A DNA stretch of 64,000 nt. Source: Paenibacillus sp. HW567 (GTDB taxonomy: Bacteria > Bacillota > Bacilli > Paenibacillales > Paenibacillaceae). The stretch spans positions 6,523,286 through 6,587,285 of the forward strand of contig NZ_KB910518.1 in the NCBI RefSeq assembly GCF_000374185.1, given 5' to 3'. Numbering within the stretch: the first letter of the stretch is position 1; each line of letters opens with the position of its first letter. The notes under the pieces were generated by a model, which saw nothing but the letters and a program-made list of their open reading frames with translations, ran no database searches and had not been told where the DNA came from. Below are positions 27,582-36,428 of this stretch, piece by piece. Made by a program: the position numbers and the translations under genes.

Positions 27582-28076
27582 ATTGGGATAGATCAGGACA
27601 ATCCAGTCGCGCACCGGCTTTTCTCCGCACTCCGGCATTTGCGCAAAGCCCATTGGCAGCAGACGGTAGAGGGACATAAGCCCAGTGAGATGACTTTATT
27701 AATATGCATCGCCAGACGGTCACATGCAGCGGATGAGGGAATGAAGGTTTCCGAGATCAGCCGCTTATTGGGACTTACGCCCCCAACCGTTACGCAGCTC
27801 GTGAACAGTCTTGAGGCCAAGCAGATGGTTGTGCGGCAAGCGGACGCCTCCGACCGGAGGGTTGTGCGTATCAAGCTCACGGAGCAGGGGAAGATTATTA
27901 CCCGCAGGGCGAGGGATCATATGGATGTTACTCTTAACAGGCTGGTGGAGCATTTGGGCGAAGACGAGTGCAACCAATTGGCAGATTTGCTGCAGAAGGT
28001 GCATAGGTTCATAGAGGACAATCCGCCGCCTAATCTAGACCGGTTACAAATGAACGGAGATGAGAAACGTGATTAA
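27582..28076 (+). CDS. MarR-family repressor of ABC exporter, probable ATT start
   Basis: A 164-residue winged-helix regulator (HTH about 62-85, LLGLTPPTVTQLVNSLEAK; wing with ADASDRRVVRI). The frame has no ATG, GTG or TTG near a ribosome site until TTG at 27639, which would cut off the first helix. GGAGG at 27570-27574 is seven bases before an ATT at 27582. Translation from there yields GIDQDNPVAHRLFSALRHLRK after the initiator, the expected MarR N-terminal helix. ATT initiation is rare (known for infC). A TTG two bases further is followed at once by TAG in its own frame. The gene overlaps the first ABC gene and sits behind a palindromic operator. Confidence 0.75.
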   Translation: MGIDQDNPVAHRLFSALRHLRKAHWQQTVEGHKPSEMTLLICIARRSHAADEGMKVSEISRLLGLTPPTVTQLVNSLEAKQMVVRQADASDRRVVRIKLTEQGKIITRRARDHMDVTLNRLVEHLGEDECNQLADLLQKVHRFIEDNPPPNLDRLQMNGDEKRD

Positions 28077-29829
28077 ACTATTGAAGCAATTGAAGCCTTT
28101 TAGGCTGGCAGTAGCAGCGGTGTTAATACTCGTGTTCCTGCAGTCTATGGGCGATCTGTATCTTCCTACCCTGATGAGCGACATTGTTGACAAAGGGATC
28201 GTGCAGGGAGACCGCAGCTACATTTGGAGAATCGGCGGATTCATGCTGCTGGTTGCCGCAGGGGGCGCCCTGTGCTCTATCATTGCCAGCTACCTGTCTG
28301 CCAGAATTGCCGCCGGCTTCGGCAAGAACACCCGCTCGCGGATGTTCAATCATGTGGAGAACTTCACGCTGCATGAGTTTGACAAGCTGGGAACAGCTTC
28401 GCTGATTACACGCACTACGAATGATATTACTCAGGTTCAGACCGTGCTGACTATGATGCTGCGCATGATGGTCGGCGCACCGATGATGATGATCGGCGGC
28501 ATTATTATGGCAGTCTCCGAGGATGCCAAACTGTCTTTGATCTTTGTAGTGGTTATTCCGCTGCTTGTAGGTGCGATTCTCTTCATTGGCATGAAGGGGC
28601 TGCCGCTGTTCAAGGCGATTCAGGTCAAGCTGGACAAATTGAACCGCGTGCTGCGCGAGCATCTGACCGGTATTCGTGTCATCCGCTCGTTCAACCGGAT
28701 TAGCCATGAGAACGAACGGTTCACTGAAGCCAATAAAGATCTTACGGATACTGCCATCAAGGTTAATAAAATCATGGCCGGCTTGATGCCGCTGATGATG
28801 ATTGTGATGAACTTCTCGATGATCGCCATCCTGTACTACGGCGGAATCAGAATCGGCGACGGTGATTTGCAGGTCGGCTCACTGATGGCTTTTATCCAAT
28901 ATGCGATGCAGATTATGTTCTCCCTGATCATGGTATCCATGATGTTTGTGCTGATTCCCCGGGCATCCGCTTCTGCGCTTCGTATTAACGAGGTGCTGGA
29001 TATGCAGCCGGAAATTACAGATCCAACGGCTGGACAGCTTCAGACAACTGCTACAGCGACCCGTAAGGACGGACGTGATGGCATGCGTGGTTTTATCGAG
29101 TTCGACAACGTATCCTTCTCTTACCCCGGTGCGGAGCAGCCGGCGCTTTCCGGGATCAGCTTTAGCGCCCGGCCTGGTGAAATTACGGCCATTATCGGCG
29201 GTACAGGATCAGGGAAATCTACGCTGCTCAGCATGGTTCCGCGATTCTATGACGTTGTTGAAGGCGCCGTACGGGTCGACGGGGTTGATGTGCGCGAGAT
29301 GACACAGGAAGAGCTGCGGAGCAAGATTGGTTATATTCCGCAAAAAGCGGTGCTGTTCACCGGTACCATCAACGAGAATATCCGTTACGGCAAAGATGAT
29401 GCTACCGACGAAGAGATCATTCATGCGGCCAAGGTGGCGCAGGCATTCGATTTCGTATCCGCGATGAAAGACGGCTTCAACTCGGAGATTGCACAGGGCG
29501 GCGGCAACGTCTCCGGCGGCCAGAAGCAGCGGCTGTCCATTGCCCGCGCGCTGGTAAGAAAACCGGAGGTCTATCTGTTCGACGACAGCTTCTCGGCCCT
29601 TGACTTCAAGACGGACGCCAAGCTGCGCGCTGCGCTCAAGACCGAGACTACGGAATCGACCGTAGTGATTGTCGCCCAGCGGGTTAGCACCGTTATGGAT
29701 GCCGACCGGATTATTGTGCTTGATGAAGGCCGGATTTCCGGAATGGGCACACACCGTGAGCTGATGGAGAATAGCGATGTATACCGCGAAATCGTATCCT
29801 CGCAGCTTTCAGAGGAGGAAATAGCATGA
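28069..29829 (+). CDS. ABC exporter half-transporter, degenerate-site subunit
   Basis: A 586-residue fused membrane/ATPase protein. Six helices span residues 10-300. Walker A is GGTGSGKST and the signature is VSGGQKQR. Walker B reads YLFDDSFSALD, with Asp in place of the catalytic Glu, and the H-loop position is Gln (VAQRVSTV). This is the pattern of the BmrC/LmrC/TM287 subunit of heterodimeric multidrug exporters. The start is taken at GTG 28069, nine bases after GGAG; ATG 28060 would have almost no spacing. It overlaps the MarR gene upstream and the partner gene downstream (ATGA). Confidence 0.9.
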   Translation: MIKLLKQLKPFRLAVAAVLILVFLQSMGDLYLPTLMSDIVDKGIVQGDRSYIWRIGGFMLLVAAGGALCSIIASYLSARIAAGFGKNTRSRMFNHVENFTLHEFDKLGTASLITRTTNDITQVQTVLTMMLRMMVGAPMMMIGGIIMAVSEDAKLSLIFVVVIPLLVGAILFIGMKGLPLFKAIQVKLDKLNRVLREHLTGIRVIRSFNRISHENERFTEANKDLTDTAIKVNKIMAGLMPLMMIVMNFSMIAILYYGGIRIGDGDLQVGSLMAFIQYAMQIMFSLIMVSMMFVLIPRASASALRINEVLDMQPEITDPTAGQLQTTATATRKDGRDGMRGFIEFDNVSFSYPGAEQPALSGISFSARPGEITAIIGGTGSGKSTLLSMVPRFYDVVEGAVRVDGVDVREMTQEELRSKIGYIPQKAVLFTGTINENIRYGKDDATDEEIIHAAKVAQAFDFVSAMKDGFNSEIAQGGGNVSGGQKQRLSIARALVRKPEVYLFDDSFSALDFKTDAKLRAALKTETTESTVVIVAQRVSTVMDADRIIVLDEGRISGMGTHRELMENSDVYREIVSSQLSEEEIA

Positions 29830-31736
29830 GTGAACAGAATAGTGCAAGCAAACCGGCTCCCCGCCGTCAAGGCGGTTTTGGCGGGCGCGGCCCAGGGGGG
29901 CCAGGCGGTCCGGGTATGGGGCTGCCTCCCGAGAAAGCCAAGGATTTCAAAGGAACGTTGCGCCGTCTGATCCGTTATTTGCGGCCTCGCCAGGTTCAGC
30001 TTCTTATTGTTTTTATTATGGCTATTGCCAGTACCGTATTCAGTATTTTCAGTCCTAAGGTGATGGGTAAAGCAACAACCAAGCTGTTCGAAGGCGCTTA
30101 TGGCATTCTCATGAAAGTACCGGGAGCGAAGATTGATTTTGATTATGTGAACCAAATTCTGCTTATTCTGGCTGGCCTGTACTTGTTCAGCGCGTTGTTC
30201 AGCTATGTGCAGCAATATGTGATGTCCGGCGTAGCCCAGAAGGTTGTCTTCGATATGCGCGAGCAGATCAACAGCAAGCTGGAACGTCTGCCGCTGAAAT
30301 ATTTCGATTCCCGGACACACGGGGAAATTCTCAGCCGCGCGACCAACGACGTGGACAATATCAGCACTACGCTTCAGCAGAGCTTGACGCAGCTCATTAC
30401 AGCTATCGTAACCATTATCGGTGTCATTATTATGATGCTGACCATCAGCCCTTGGCTGACTCTGATTACGATCATTACCCTGCCGCTGAGCTTTGTAGTG
30501 ATCATGGGCATCACCAAACGCTCACAGTCCTACTTCATTGGCCAGCAGAAATCGCTGGGGCAGCTTAACGGTCATGTTGAGGAAATGTACACCGGTCACC
30601 GGATCATCAAGGCTTTTGGCCGTGAGAAGAATTCGCTTGCTGAATTTGACAAAATCAATGACTCGCTGTACGACTCCGGCTGGCGCTCGCAGTTCATGTC
30701 CGGGATGATTATGCCGCTGATGATGTTCATCGGCAACCTGGGTTATGTGCTCGTCTGTGTGGTCGGCGGTATTTTTGTTACCAAGAAAATCATTGATGTC
30801 GGGGATATTCAAGCCTTTATCCAATACTCACGCCAGTTCACTATGCCGATTACGCAAACGGCCAATATCGCCAACATTATTCAATCGACGATTGCTTCGG
30901 CGGAACGCGTATTTGAGCTTTTGGATGAAGAAGAGGAAGTTCCTGAGGTTAGCACCTCCCTGGCGAAACGCACGGCGGATGCTGAAGAAGGCTCCGTTGA
31001 GTTCCGTCATGTGAAATTTGGCTACAAAGAAGATGCTATTCTGATTGAGGACATGAACATAGAAGTCAGCCCCGGACAGACCATTGCGATTGTAGGTCCG
31101 ACTGGCGCGGGTAAAACCACGATGATTAACCTGCTCATGCGGTTCTATGAAATCAGCGGCGGAGAGATTATCATCGACGGTGTCAATATCACCGATATGA
31201 AACGCAGTGAGCTGCGCAGCAAATTCGGTATGGTGCTGCAGGATACGTGGCTGTTCAACGGCACAATCAGTGAAAATATTGCCTATGGCCGCGAAGGCGC
31301 TACGGAAGCGGATGTGGTGCGGGCAGCCAAGGCTGCGCATGCCGATCACTTTATCCGTACCCTGCCGCTTGGCTATAACACGATTCTGAATGAGGAAGCC
31401 TCTAACATCTCACAGGGGCAGAAGCAGCTTCTGACCATTGCCCGGGCGATTCTGGCCGATCCGTCCATTCTGATTCTCGATGAAGCGACGAGCAGCGTTG
31501 ACACGCGTACTGAGGTGCAGATCCAGAAGGCGATGAACACGCTGATGAAGGGCAGAACAAGCTTTGTTATCGCCCACCGTCTATCGACTATCCGTGACGC
31601 TGACCTGATCCTTGTGATGAATCACGGCAGTGTCATCGAGAAAGGCACGCATGTAGAGCTGCTGGAGGCGGGCGGCTTCTACGCCGACCTGTACAACAGC
31701 CAATTCTCCGGTGACGATCTGGTGGAAGTAAGTTAA
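29826..31736 (+). CDS. ABC exporter half-transporter, catalytic subunit
   Basis: A 636-residue partner of the preceding protein. A glycine-rich N-terminal tail (about 12-35) precedes six membrane helices (about 60-360). The ATPase has Walker A GPTGAGKTT, Walker B with Glu ILILDEATSSVD, and H-loop AHRLST. The signature position reads NISQGQKQL instead of LSGGQ, again as in BmrD/LmrD-type heterodimers where the two sites differ. GGAGGAAATAGC precedes the ATG, which overlaps the upstream stop. Together the pair would export drugs or lipophilic compounds sensed through the MarR protein (inference). Confidence 0.9.
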   Translation: MSEQNSASKPAPRRQGGFGGRGPGGPGGPGMGLPPEKAKDFKGTLRRLIRYLRPRQVQLLIVFIMAIASTVFSIFSPKVMGKATTKLFEGAYGILMKVPGAKIDFDYVNQILLILAGLYLFSALFSYVQQYVMSGVAQKVVFDMREQINSKLERLPLKYFDSRTHGEILSRATNDVDNISTTLQQSLTQLITAIVTIIGVIIMMLTISPWLTLITIITLPLSFVVIMGITKRSQSYFIGQQKSLGQLNGHVEEMYTGHRIIKAFGREKNSLAEFDKINDSLYDSGWRSQFMSGMIMPLMMFIGNLGYVLVCVVGGIFVTKKIIDVGDIQAFIQYSRQFTMPITQTANIANIIQSTIASAERVFELLDEEEEVPEVSTSLAKRTADAEEGSVEFRHVKFGYKEDAILIEDMNIEVSPGQTIAIVGPTGAGKTTMINLLMRFYEISGGEIIIDGVNITDMKRSELRSKFGMVLQDTWLFNGTISENIAYGREGATEADVVRAAKAAHADHFIRTLPLGYNTILNEEASNISQGQKQLLTIARAILADPSILILDEATSSVDTRTEVQIQKAMNTLMKGRTSFVIAHRLSTIRDADLILVMNHGSVIEKGTHVELLEAGGFYADLYNSQFSGDDLVEVS

Positions 31737-31789
31737 GGTGATGCAGATAAAATATAAGGCCTAGCCATTTAGATTTGGCGGCAACACGA

Positions 31790-31842
31790 AGCCCCTCTGT
31801 TCACAGCAGGCGAAGTCCTAACTGTGTGCAGGGGGCTTTTTC
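31790..31842 (+). terminator. Terminator of MarR-ABC exporter operon
   Basis: AAGCCCC-CTG-CACAG and CTGTG-CAG-GGGGCTT arms around a purine-rich loop, then TTTTTC. Confidence 0.8.
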
Positions 31843-31921
31843 GCTATGCCTTTGTTTTATCTGCATGAAACTTATTCAAGGAATGATAATAAGGTTAATA
31901 TAGCAGAGTTTAAAAAAAGGT

Positions 31922-31950
31922 TTGCTTAAAATTTGCAGTATATATATGAT
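31922..31950 (+). promoter_or_regulatory. Sigma-A-like promoter of MMPL gene
   Basis: TTGCTT, 17 bases, TATGAT. The predicted start site is near 31957. Confidence 0.55.
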
Positions 31951-31955
31951 ATAAG

Positions 31956-31977
31956 AAAATGACCCACGGTTCATTTT
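31956..31977. promoter_or_regulatory. Palindromic operator at the MMPL transcription start
   Basis: AAAATGA and TCATTTT arms surround an inner CC/GG. It lies over the predicted transcription start, which suits repression. TetR-type proteins often bind such TGACC-like palindromes. No TetR gene is in view. Confidence 0.45.
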
Positions 31978-32010
31978 AGGGCTGGAGGGTGTGAAGAGAG
32001 GATGAAAGGA

Positions 32011-34227
32011 ATGTCAGGCTACGGTAAATGGGTAGCAGGCAGCAAGAGTAAGTGGATTACTCTGCTGGTGTGGATTGCAGCGGTAGCAGCGCTCACTCTG
32101 TTATGGCCAGGCGTGAATTCCCAGGAGTTGAACAATGCCACGAACTTGCCTAAGAGCTCCCCGTCCGTAAAAGCATCTGTAGTTGCCGAAAGGGAGTTCC
32201 CTGCCGGCAGCGGCGTACCTGCGCTGCTCGTATGGCACAGGGAAGGCGGGATGTCGGAAGCGGACCTGAAGCAAGTGATCGCTGTATATGGCAAGCTGGA
32301 AAAGCAGCCGCTGGAGCATCAGACTTATGTCCCGCCGCTGGGACAGCTTCCGCCGCAGGCGCTTCAAGCCTCGCTGTCGAAGGATGGCAGCACGCTGGTG
32401 ACGCCGGTGCTTTTTGAGAAGACGGCAGACAGTGAGCAGCTTGGTGAAGCTCTAACGGCAATCAAAAAAATTGTGAATGAAGTAACGGGCAGCGAGCCTC
32501 CGGCGGCTAAGGTGGATAGCGGTGAGCTAAGCCTTCGGATAACCGGGCCGGTGGGGATTTCCGTCGATGCCACAGGACTGTTCAAGAATGCGGATGTCTC
32601 ACTGCTAATTGCCACGGTAGTGCTGGTGCTCGTGTTCTTGCTGCTGATCTACCGTTCACCGATCCTCGCCTTGATTCCACTGGTTGCGGTAGGTTTTGCG
32701 TATGGAGTAACCAGTCCTGTGCTCGGCAAAATGGCCCAGGAGGGCTGGATCACTGTCGATTCCCAGGCCATATCCATTATGACTGTCCTGCTGTTCGGTG
32801 CCGGAACTGACTATTGCCTGTTCCTGATCTCCCGCTTCCGTCAGACGCTGAAGGTGGAGGAGAGCAAGAGCACTGCTTTGCGGCGTGCCGTTGCCCATTC
32901 CTCGGGAGCTATCGCGATGAGCGGGTTTACGGTTGTGCTGGCGCTGTTTGCGCTGCTGCTGGCCAAGTACGGTGCCTACCACCGGTTTGCGGTTCCGTTC
33001 AGCGTCTCGATTCTGATCATGGGGATTGCCAGTCTGACGCTGGTGCCGGCACTGCTTGCGATCTTTGGCCGGACTTCGTTCTTCCCCTTTATTCCGCGCA
33101 CAGCGCAGATGGAGGCCGAACGGGCTAGAGCCAAGGGCAAACCGGCTCCACAGCCCAAAGCCTCCACCAAAAAAGGAATCGGCGGCCTCGTCGTTTCCCG
33201 CCCTGGGGCCATTGTAGGGTTGACCGTTGTCCTTCTTGGAGTGCTGGCCTCGTTCTCCAGCGGAATCAAGTTCACCTATGATATTCTGTCCTCCTTCCCG
33301 AAGGATATGGAGTCACGCACAGGCTTTGACCTGATCGGCAAGCAGTTCTCCCCCGGAGAGCTGGCCCCCGCGAAGCTCATGGTGGATACGCAGGGCAAGG
33401 TAGACGGAACGGACATTAAGGTGGCCCTTGGGAGCATTTCCTATATTGATAAGGTGTCCGATCCGCAGCAGGGTACCGTCAACAAGAACATTCTCGGCTA
33501 TGATATTGAATTCAAGAGCAATCCATACTCGCTGGAGGCCATGAGCCATATTCCGGCCTTGCAGGCCTCCGTGGAACAGGCGCTGGTAGAATCCGGTCTG
33601 GACAACGTTCAAGACAGCGTATGGATCAGCGGGCAGACAGCAACTCAGCATGATACCAAAGAGCTTGGTGAACGGGACACGGATCTGATTATTCCGGTTG
33701 TTATCGGGTTAATTACCGTACTGCTGCTGATTTACCTGCGGTCTGTAGTAGCGACGGTTTATCTGGTAGCAACTGTTATCCTCTCCTTCTTCTCGGCCCT
33801 CGGCCTCGGCTGGATTATTATTCATTATCTGCTGGGAGCGGATGCCATTCAGGGTGCGATCCCGCTATACTCCTTCGTGTTCCTGGTGGCGCTTGGCGAG
33901 GACTACAACATCTTCATGATCTCGAATATCTGGAAAAAGCGTAAGGTAATGCCGCTGAAGCAGGCTATCTCCGAAGGGGTTAACGAGACCGGCTCGGTCA
34001 TTACCTCTGCCGGGCTCATTCTGGCCGGAACCTTCGCCGTGCTGGCGAGCTTGCCGATTCAAGTGCTGGTTCAGTTTGGCATCATCACCGCCATTGGCGT
34101 GCTGCTGGACACCTTCGTGGTCCGTCCGTTCCTGGTGCCTGCAATAACCGTTCTTTTTGGAAAATGGGCCTTCTGGCCCGGCAAGCACCATGAGCTGGAG
34201 CGTGCATTGCCTGGACGTGAGGACTGA
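32011..34227 (+). CDS. MMPL-family RND transporter (YdfJ-like)
   Basis: About 739 residues. The layout is one helix, a large extracellular domain (about 40-190), five to six helices (about 195-370), a second extracellular domain (about 430-570) and a second helix block (about 570-725): two MMPL repeats. Conserved phrases are GAGTDYCLFLISR and the later ALGEDYNIFMIS, holding the membrane acidic residues that carry protons. The start is placed at ATG 32011, nine bases after GAGAGG. The ATG at 32002 directly abuts that site. Family members export lipids or toxic amphiphiles. It is monocistronic with an operator-like palindrome upstream. Confidence 0.88.
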   Translation: MSGYGKWVAGSKSKWITLLVWIAAVAALTLLWPGVNSQELNNATNLPKSSPSVKASVVAEREFPAGSGVPALLVWHREGGMSEADLKQVIAVYGKLEKQPLEHQTYVPPLGQLPPQALQASLSKDGSTLVTPVLFEKTADSEQLGEALTAIKKIVNEVTGSEPPAAKVDSGELSLRITGPVGISVDATGLFKNADVSLLIATVVLVLVFLLLIYRSPILALIPLVAVGFAYGVTSPVLGKMAQEGWITVDSQAISIMTVLLFGAGTDYCLFLISRFRQTLKVEESKSTALRRAVAHSSGAIAMSGFTVVLALFALLLAKYGAYHRFAVPFSVSILIMGIASLTLVPALLAIFGRTSFFPFIPRTAQMEAERARAKGKPAPQPKASTKKGIGGLVVSRPGAIVGLTVVLLGVLASFSSGIKFTYDILSSFPKDMESRTGFDLIGKQFSPGELAPAKLMVDTQGKVDGTDIKVALGSISYIDKVSDPQQGTVNKNILGYDIEFKSNPYSLEAMSHIPALQASVEQALVESGLDNVQDSVWISGQTATQHDTKELGERDTDLIIPVVIGLITVLLLIYLRSVVATVYLVATVILSFFSALGLGWIIIHYLLGADAIQGAIPLYSFVFLVALGEDYNIFMISNIWKKRKVMPLKQAISEGVNETGSVITSAGLILAGTFAVLASLPIQVLVQFGIITAIGVLLDTFVVRPFLVPAITVLFGKWAFWPGKHHELERALPGRED

Positions 34228-34247
34228 CAATTGAAGTGCTAGACACA

Positions 34248-34293
34248 AACAAGGATGCCCGCTGTGCCGTAAAGGCCGGCGGGCATCCTTGTT
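34248..34293 (+). terminator. Terminator after MMPL gene
   Basis: AACAAGGATGCCCGC and the matching GGCGGGCATCCTTGTT arms, with a short GCC/GGC inner stem. The T-tract is weak, but the stem is very strong. Confidence 0.75.
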
Positions 34294-34359
34294 CGTGTAA
34301 AGTAGCAGTAGTAATGCCGTAGAATCCGGCGAAGCAAATGCAGCTAGTGCGAGCTGCAT

Positions 34360-35060
34360 GAAACAACGGCAGAAGTGCCGTTGTTGGAAGTCCGCAGGCG
34401 GGTTCTGGGCGAAACAACGGCAGGAATGCCGTTGTTGGAAGTCCGCAGGCGGTTCTGGGCGAAACAGCGGCAGGAATGCCGTTGTTGGAAGTCCGCAGGC
34501 GGGTTCTGGGCGAAACAGCGGCAGGAATGCCGTTGTTGGAAGTCCGCAGGCGGGTTCTGAGCGAAACAACGGCAGGAATGCCGTTGTTGGAAGTCCGCAG
34601 GCGGGTTCTGGGCGAAACAACGGCAGGAATGCCGTTGTTGGAAGTCCGCAGGCGGGTTCTGGCGGAAACAGCGGCAGGAAATGCCGTTGTTGGAAGTCCG
34701 CAGGCGGGTTCTGGGCGAAACAGCGGCAGGAATGCCGTTGTTGGAATTCCGCAGGCGGGTTCTGGGCGAAACAGCGGCAGGAATGCCGTTGTTGGAACGC
34801 CGCAGGCGGGTTCTGGGCGAAATAACGGCAGGAATGCCGTTGTTGGAAGTCCGCGCGCGGGTTCTGGGCGAAACAGCGGCAGAAGTGCCGTTGTTGGAAG
34901 TCCGCAGGCGGGTTCTGGGTGAAACAGCGGCAGGAATGCCGTTGTTTGGAAGTCCGTAGGCGGGTTCTGGGCGAAACAGCGGCAGGAATGCCGTTGTTGG
35001 AAGGCCGCGGGCGGGTTCTGGGCGAAACAACGGCAAAAATGCCGTTGTTAGAAGGCCAGA
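34360..35060. repeat. Tandem array of a 51-bp hairpin unit, about 13.7 copies
   Basis: Thirteen complete units of 50-52 bases and one partial unit run head to tail with no unique spacers. Each unit holds an inverted repeat (AACAACGGCA, usually loop GGAA, TGCCGTTGTT) followed by a GGAAGTCCGCAGGCGGGTTCTGGGC-like spacer in two halves. The unit starts are near 34360, 34411, 34461, 34512, 34563, 34614, 34665, 34717, 34768, 34819, 34870, 34921, 34973 and 35024. Because 51 is divisible by three, several frames stay open across it. These are artefacts: the array lies between convergent genes and no frame has a ribosome site. Its function is unknown. Confidence 0.92.
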
Positions 35061-35217
35061 GCCCCGCGCGGCGGAGCGCCCTCCTACATTTCGCGCCACA
35101 CGTCACGTCCCGGTTCCTGCGTTCCGCCCCGCTTCTAGTGCCTCACGTGTCTCACCCTAATCCCTGCGTCCCGCACGGGTTGCCGCATCCCACCCACATT
35201 CCTGCCCCAGTCTGCGT
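35061..35217. other. C-rich intergenic stretch
   Basis: Between the array and the heme monooxygenase gene. It is rich in C on the plus strand with CTCACG/CCCTGCG phrases. I see no gene and no convincing terminator. Confidence 0.5.
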
Positions 35218-35529
35218 CTACTCCCCGGACCTGCGGCTGACCAGCAGCTCGTATTTGTCCAGCGAAGCTCCGAGAATATGCTCGTTGCTGCCGGCGCCGC
35301 GGTGGGATTCGCGGAAGGTGGGGCTGGAGGTCCAGCCCTTGAAGGCTTCCTCGTCCTCCCAGACGGTGCTGATCTTCAATTCTTCCGCGCCTTCTTTGGC
35401 TGCGCCGTGCCATACCTCCATACGGATGAAGCCTGGCATGGCCTGTACGCCGCCCGCTGCGCCAAAACGCTGGGCCAGGGCTGCACCGTGGCCCTCCTTG
35501 ACCTTAATGGTGTTCGTAACTACCAGCAT
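35218..35529 (-). CDS. IsdG/HmoA-type heme-degrading monooxygenase
   Basis: A 103-residue ferredoxin-like-fold protein of the antibiotic biosynthesis monooxygenase superfamily. The IsdG catalytic triad is at the expected places: Asn6 (MLVVTN), Trp66 (FKGW) and His76 (FRESH). It would cleave heme to release iron. GGAGGG lies six bases before the ATG. It is immediately upstream of, and in the same direction as, nothing else: its 3' side faces the repeat array, and the SDR gene 38 bases upstream may be co-transcribed. Confidence 0.85.
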   Translation of the reverse strand: MLVVTNTIKVKEGHGAALAQRFGAAGGVQAMPGFIRMEVWHGAAKEGAEELKISTVWEDEEAFKGWTSSPTFRESHRGAGSNEHILGASLDKYELLVSRRSGE

Positions 35530-35567
35530 TTGTAGCCCTCCCTCATTGTGTCAGTAACGGGGTTGCG

Positions 35568-36293
35568 TTATTGGGGATTGGTGGTCCAGATTCCGGCAGT
35601 CTTCACGAAGACGCGGTCCGGCAGCTTCAGAGCCGCCAGAGCCAACTCGGCTACGTCCTCAGGCTGCATCATGCGGTCTTCGTCCCCGATCTTCAGTCCG
35701 GCATTCTCTGCCAGTCCGGTGTTGACGGTGCTTGGCGTGAGTGCAACCACGCGAATGTTGTGCTTGCGCACCTCCTGAGCGAGCGCTTCGGTCATGCCCA
35801 TCAGGGCAAATTTGGAGGCGCAGTAGGCCGAACCCGTGGCAAAACCTCTTTCTCCCGCTGTTGAGGAGATATTGATGATATTGCCGCTGCTCTGCTCGAT
35901 CATTGCGGGCAGGGCCGCGCGGGTAACATAATAGCTGCCGAACAGGTTGATCTGCATATGGCGCTCCCAGTCCGCCGGGTCCATCTCCAGAAGAGTGCCG
36001 AACTTGGCGATTCCGGCGTTATTAATCAGCGCATCGAAAGCCCCGAGGTCTTTCTGCAAGGAGAGCACCGCACGCTCCGCTTCTTCACGCACAGCAATAT
36101 CCGCCGCAGCGATGCTGACTTTCACGCCGTACTCGTTAGCCAGAGCCGATTGGAGCGCCTCCAAATCGGATGCCGTTCTTGAGATCAGGCCCAGATTCGC
36201 GCCTTCTTTGGCCAGTGCCACGGCCAGAGCCTTGCCGATGCCTTTGCCGGCGCCGGTAATCACAATACTTTTACCTTTTAATTCCATAACCAA
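35568..36293 (-). CDS. Short-chain dehydrogenase/reductase (FabG-like)
   Basis: A 241-residue classical SDR. The cofactor motif is TGAGKGIGKA, NNAG lies near residue 91, and the catalytic set Ser (NISSTAG), Tyr-x-x-x-Lys (YCASK) is complete. It resembles 3-oxoacyl-ACP reductase FabG but is outside a fab cluster. The start is a TTG at 36293, eight bases after GGGAG; ATG at 36287 would leave fourteen. It probably forms a transcript with the heme monooxygenase gene 38 bases downstream. The substrate is not identifiable. Confidence 0.86.
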   Translation of the reverse strand: MVMELKGKSIVITGAGKGIGKALAVALAKEGANLGLISRTASDLEALQSALANEYGVKVSIAAADIAVREEAERAVLSLQKDLGAFDALINNAGIAKFGTLLEMDPADWERHMQINLFGSYYVTRAALPAMIEQSSGNIINISSTAGERGFATGSAYCASKFALMGMTEALAQEVRKHNIRVVALTPSTVNTGLAENAGLKIGDEDRMMQPEDVAELALAALKLPDRVFVKTAGIWTTNPQ

Positions 36294-36428
36294 ACGTCAC
36301 GCTCCCTTTAAAAATGCATATTTAATGAGTAGCCATTCAATACCCATTATACCTGAGCGGGAGTGGACAATCACGCCGGGACCGTGATGCCATTGCGAGA
36401 GGGCAACGTCTGGCCCACAGGCTGCTGA

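Noticed and set aside
34360..35060. Possible CRISPR array
   Set aside because: Units run head to tail with near-identical linkers. There are no unique spacers and no cas genes nearby.
33865..35106. Long minus-strand open frame (413 codons) and several plus-strand frames over 34344-35099
   Set aside because: They arise because the 51-base repeat unit is a multiple of three and lacks stops. There is no ribosome site, and part overlaps the real MMPL gene in antisense.
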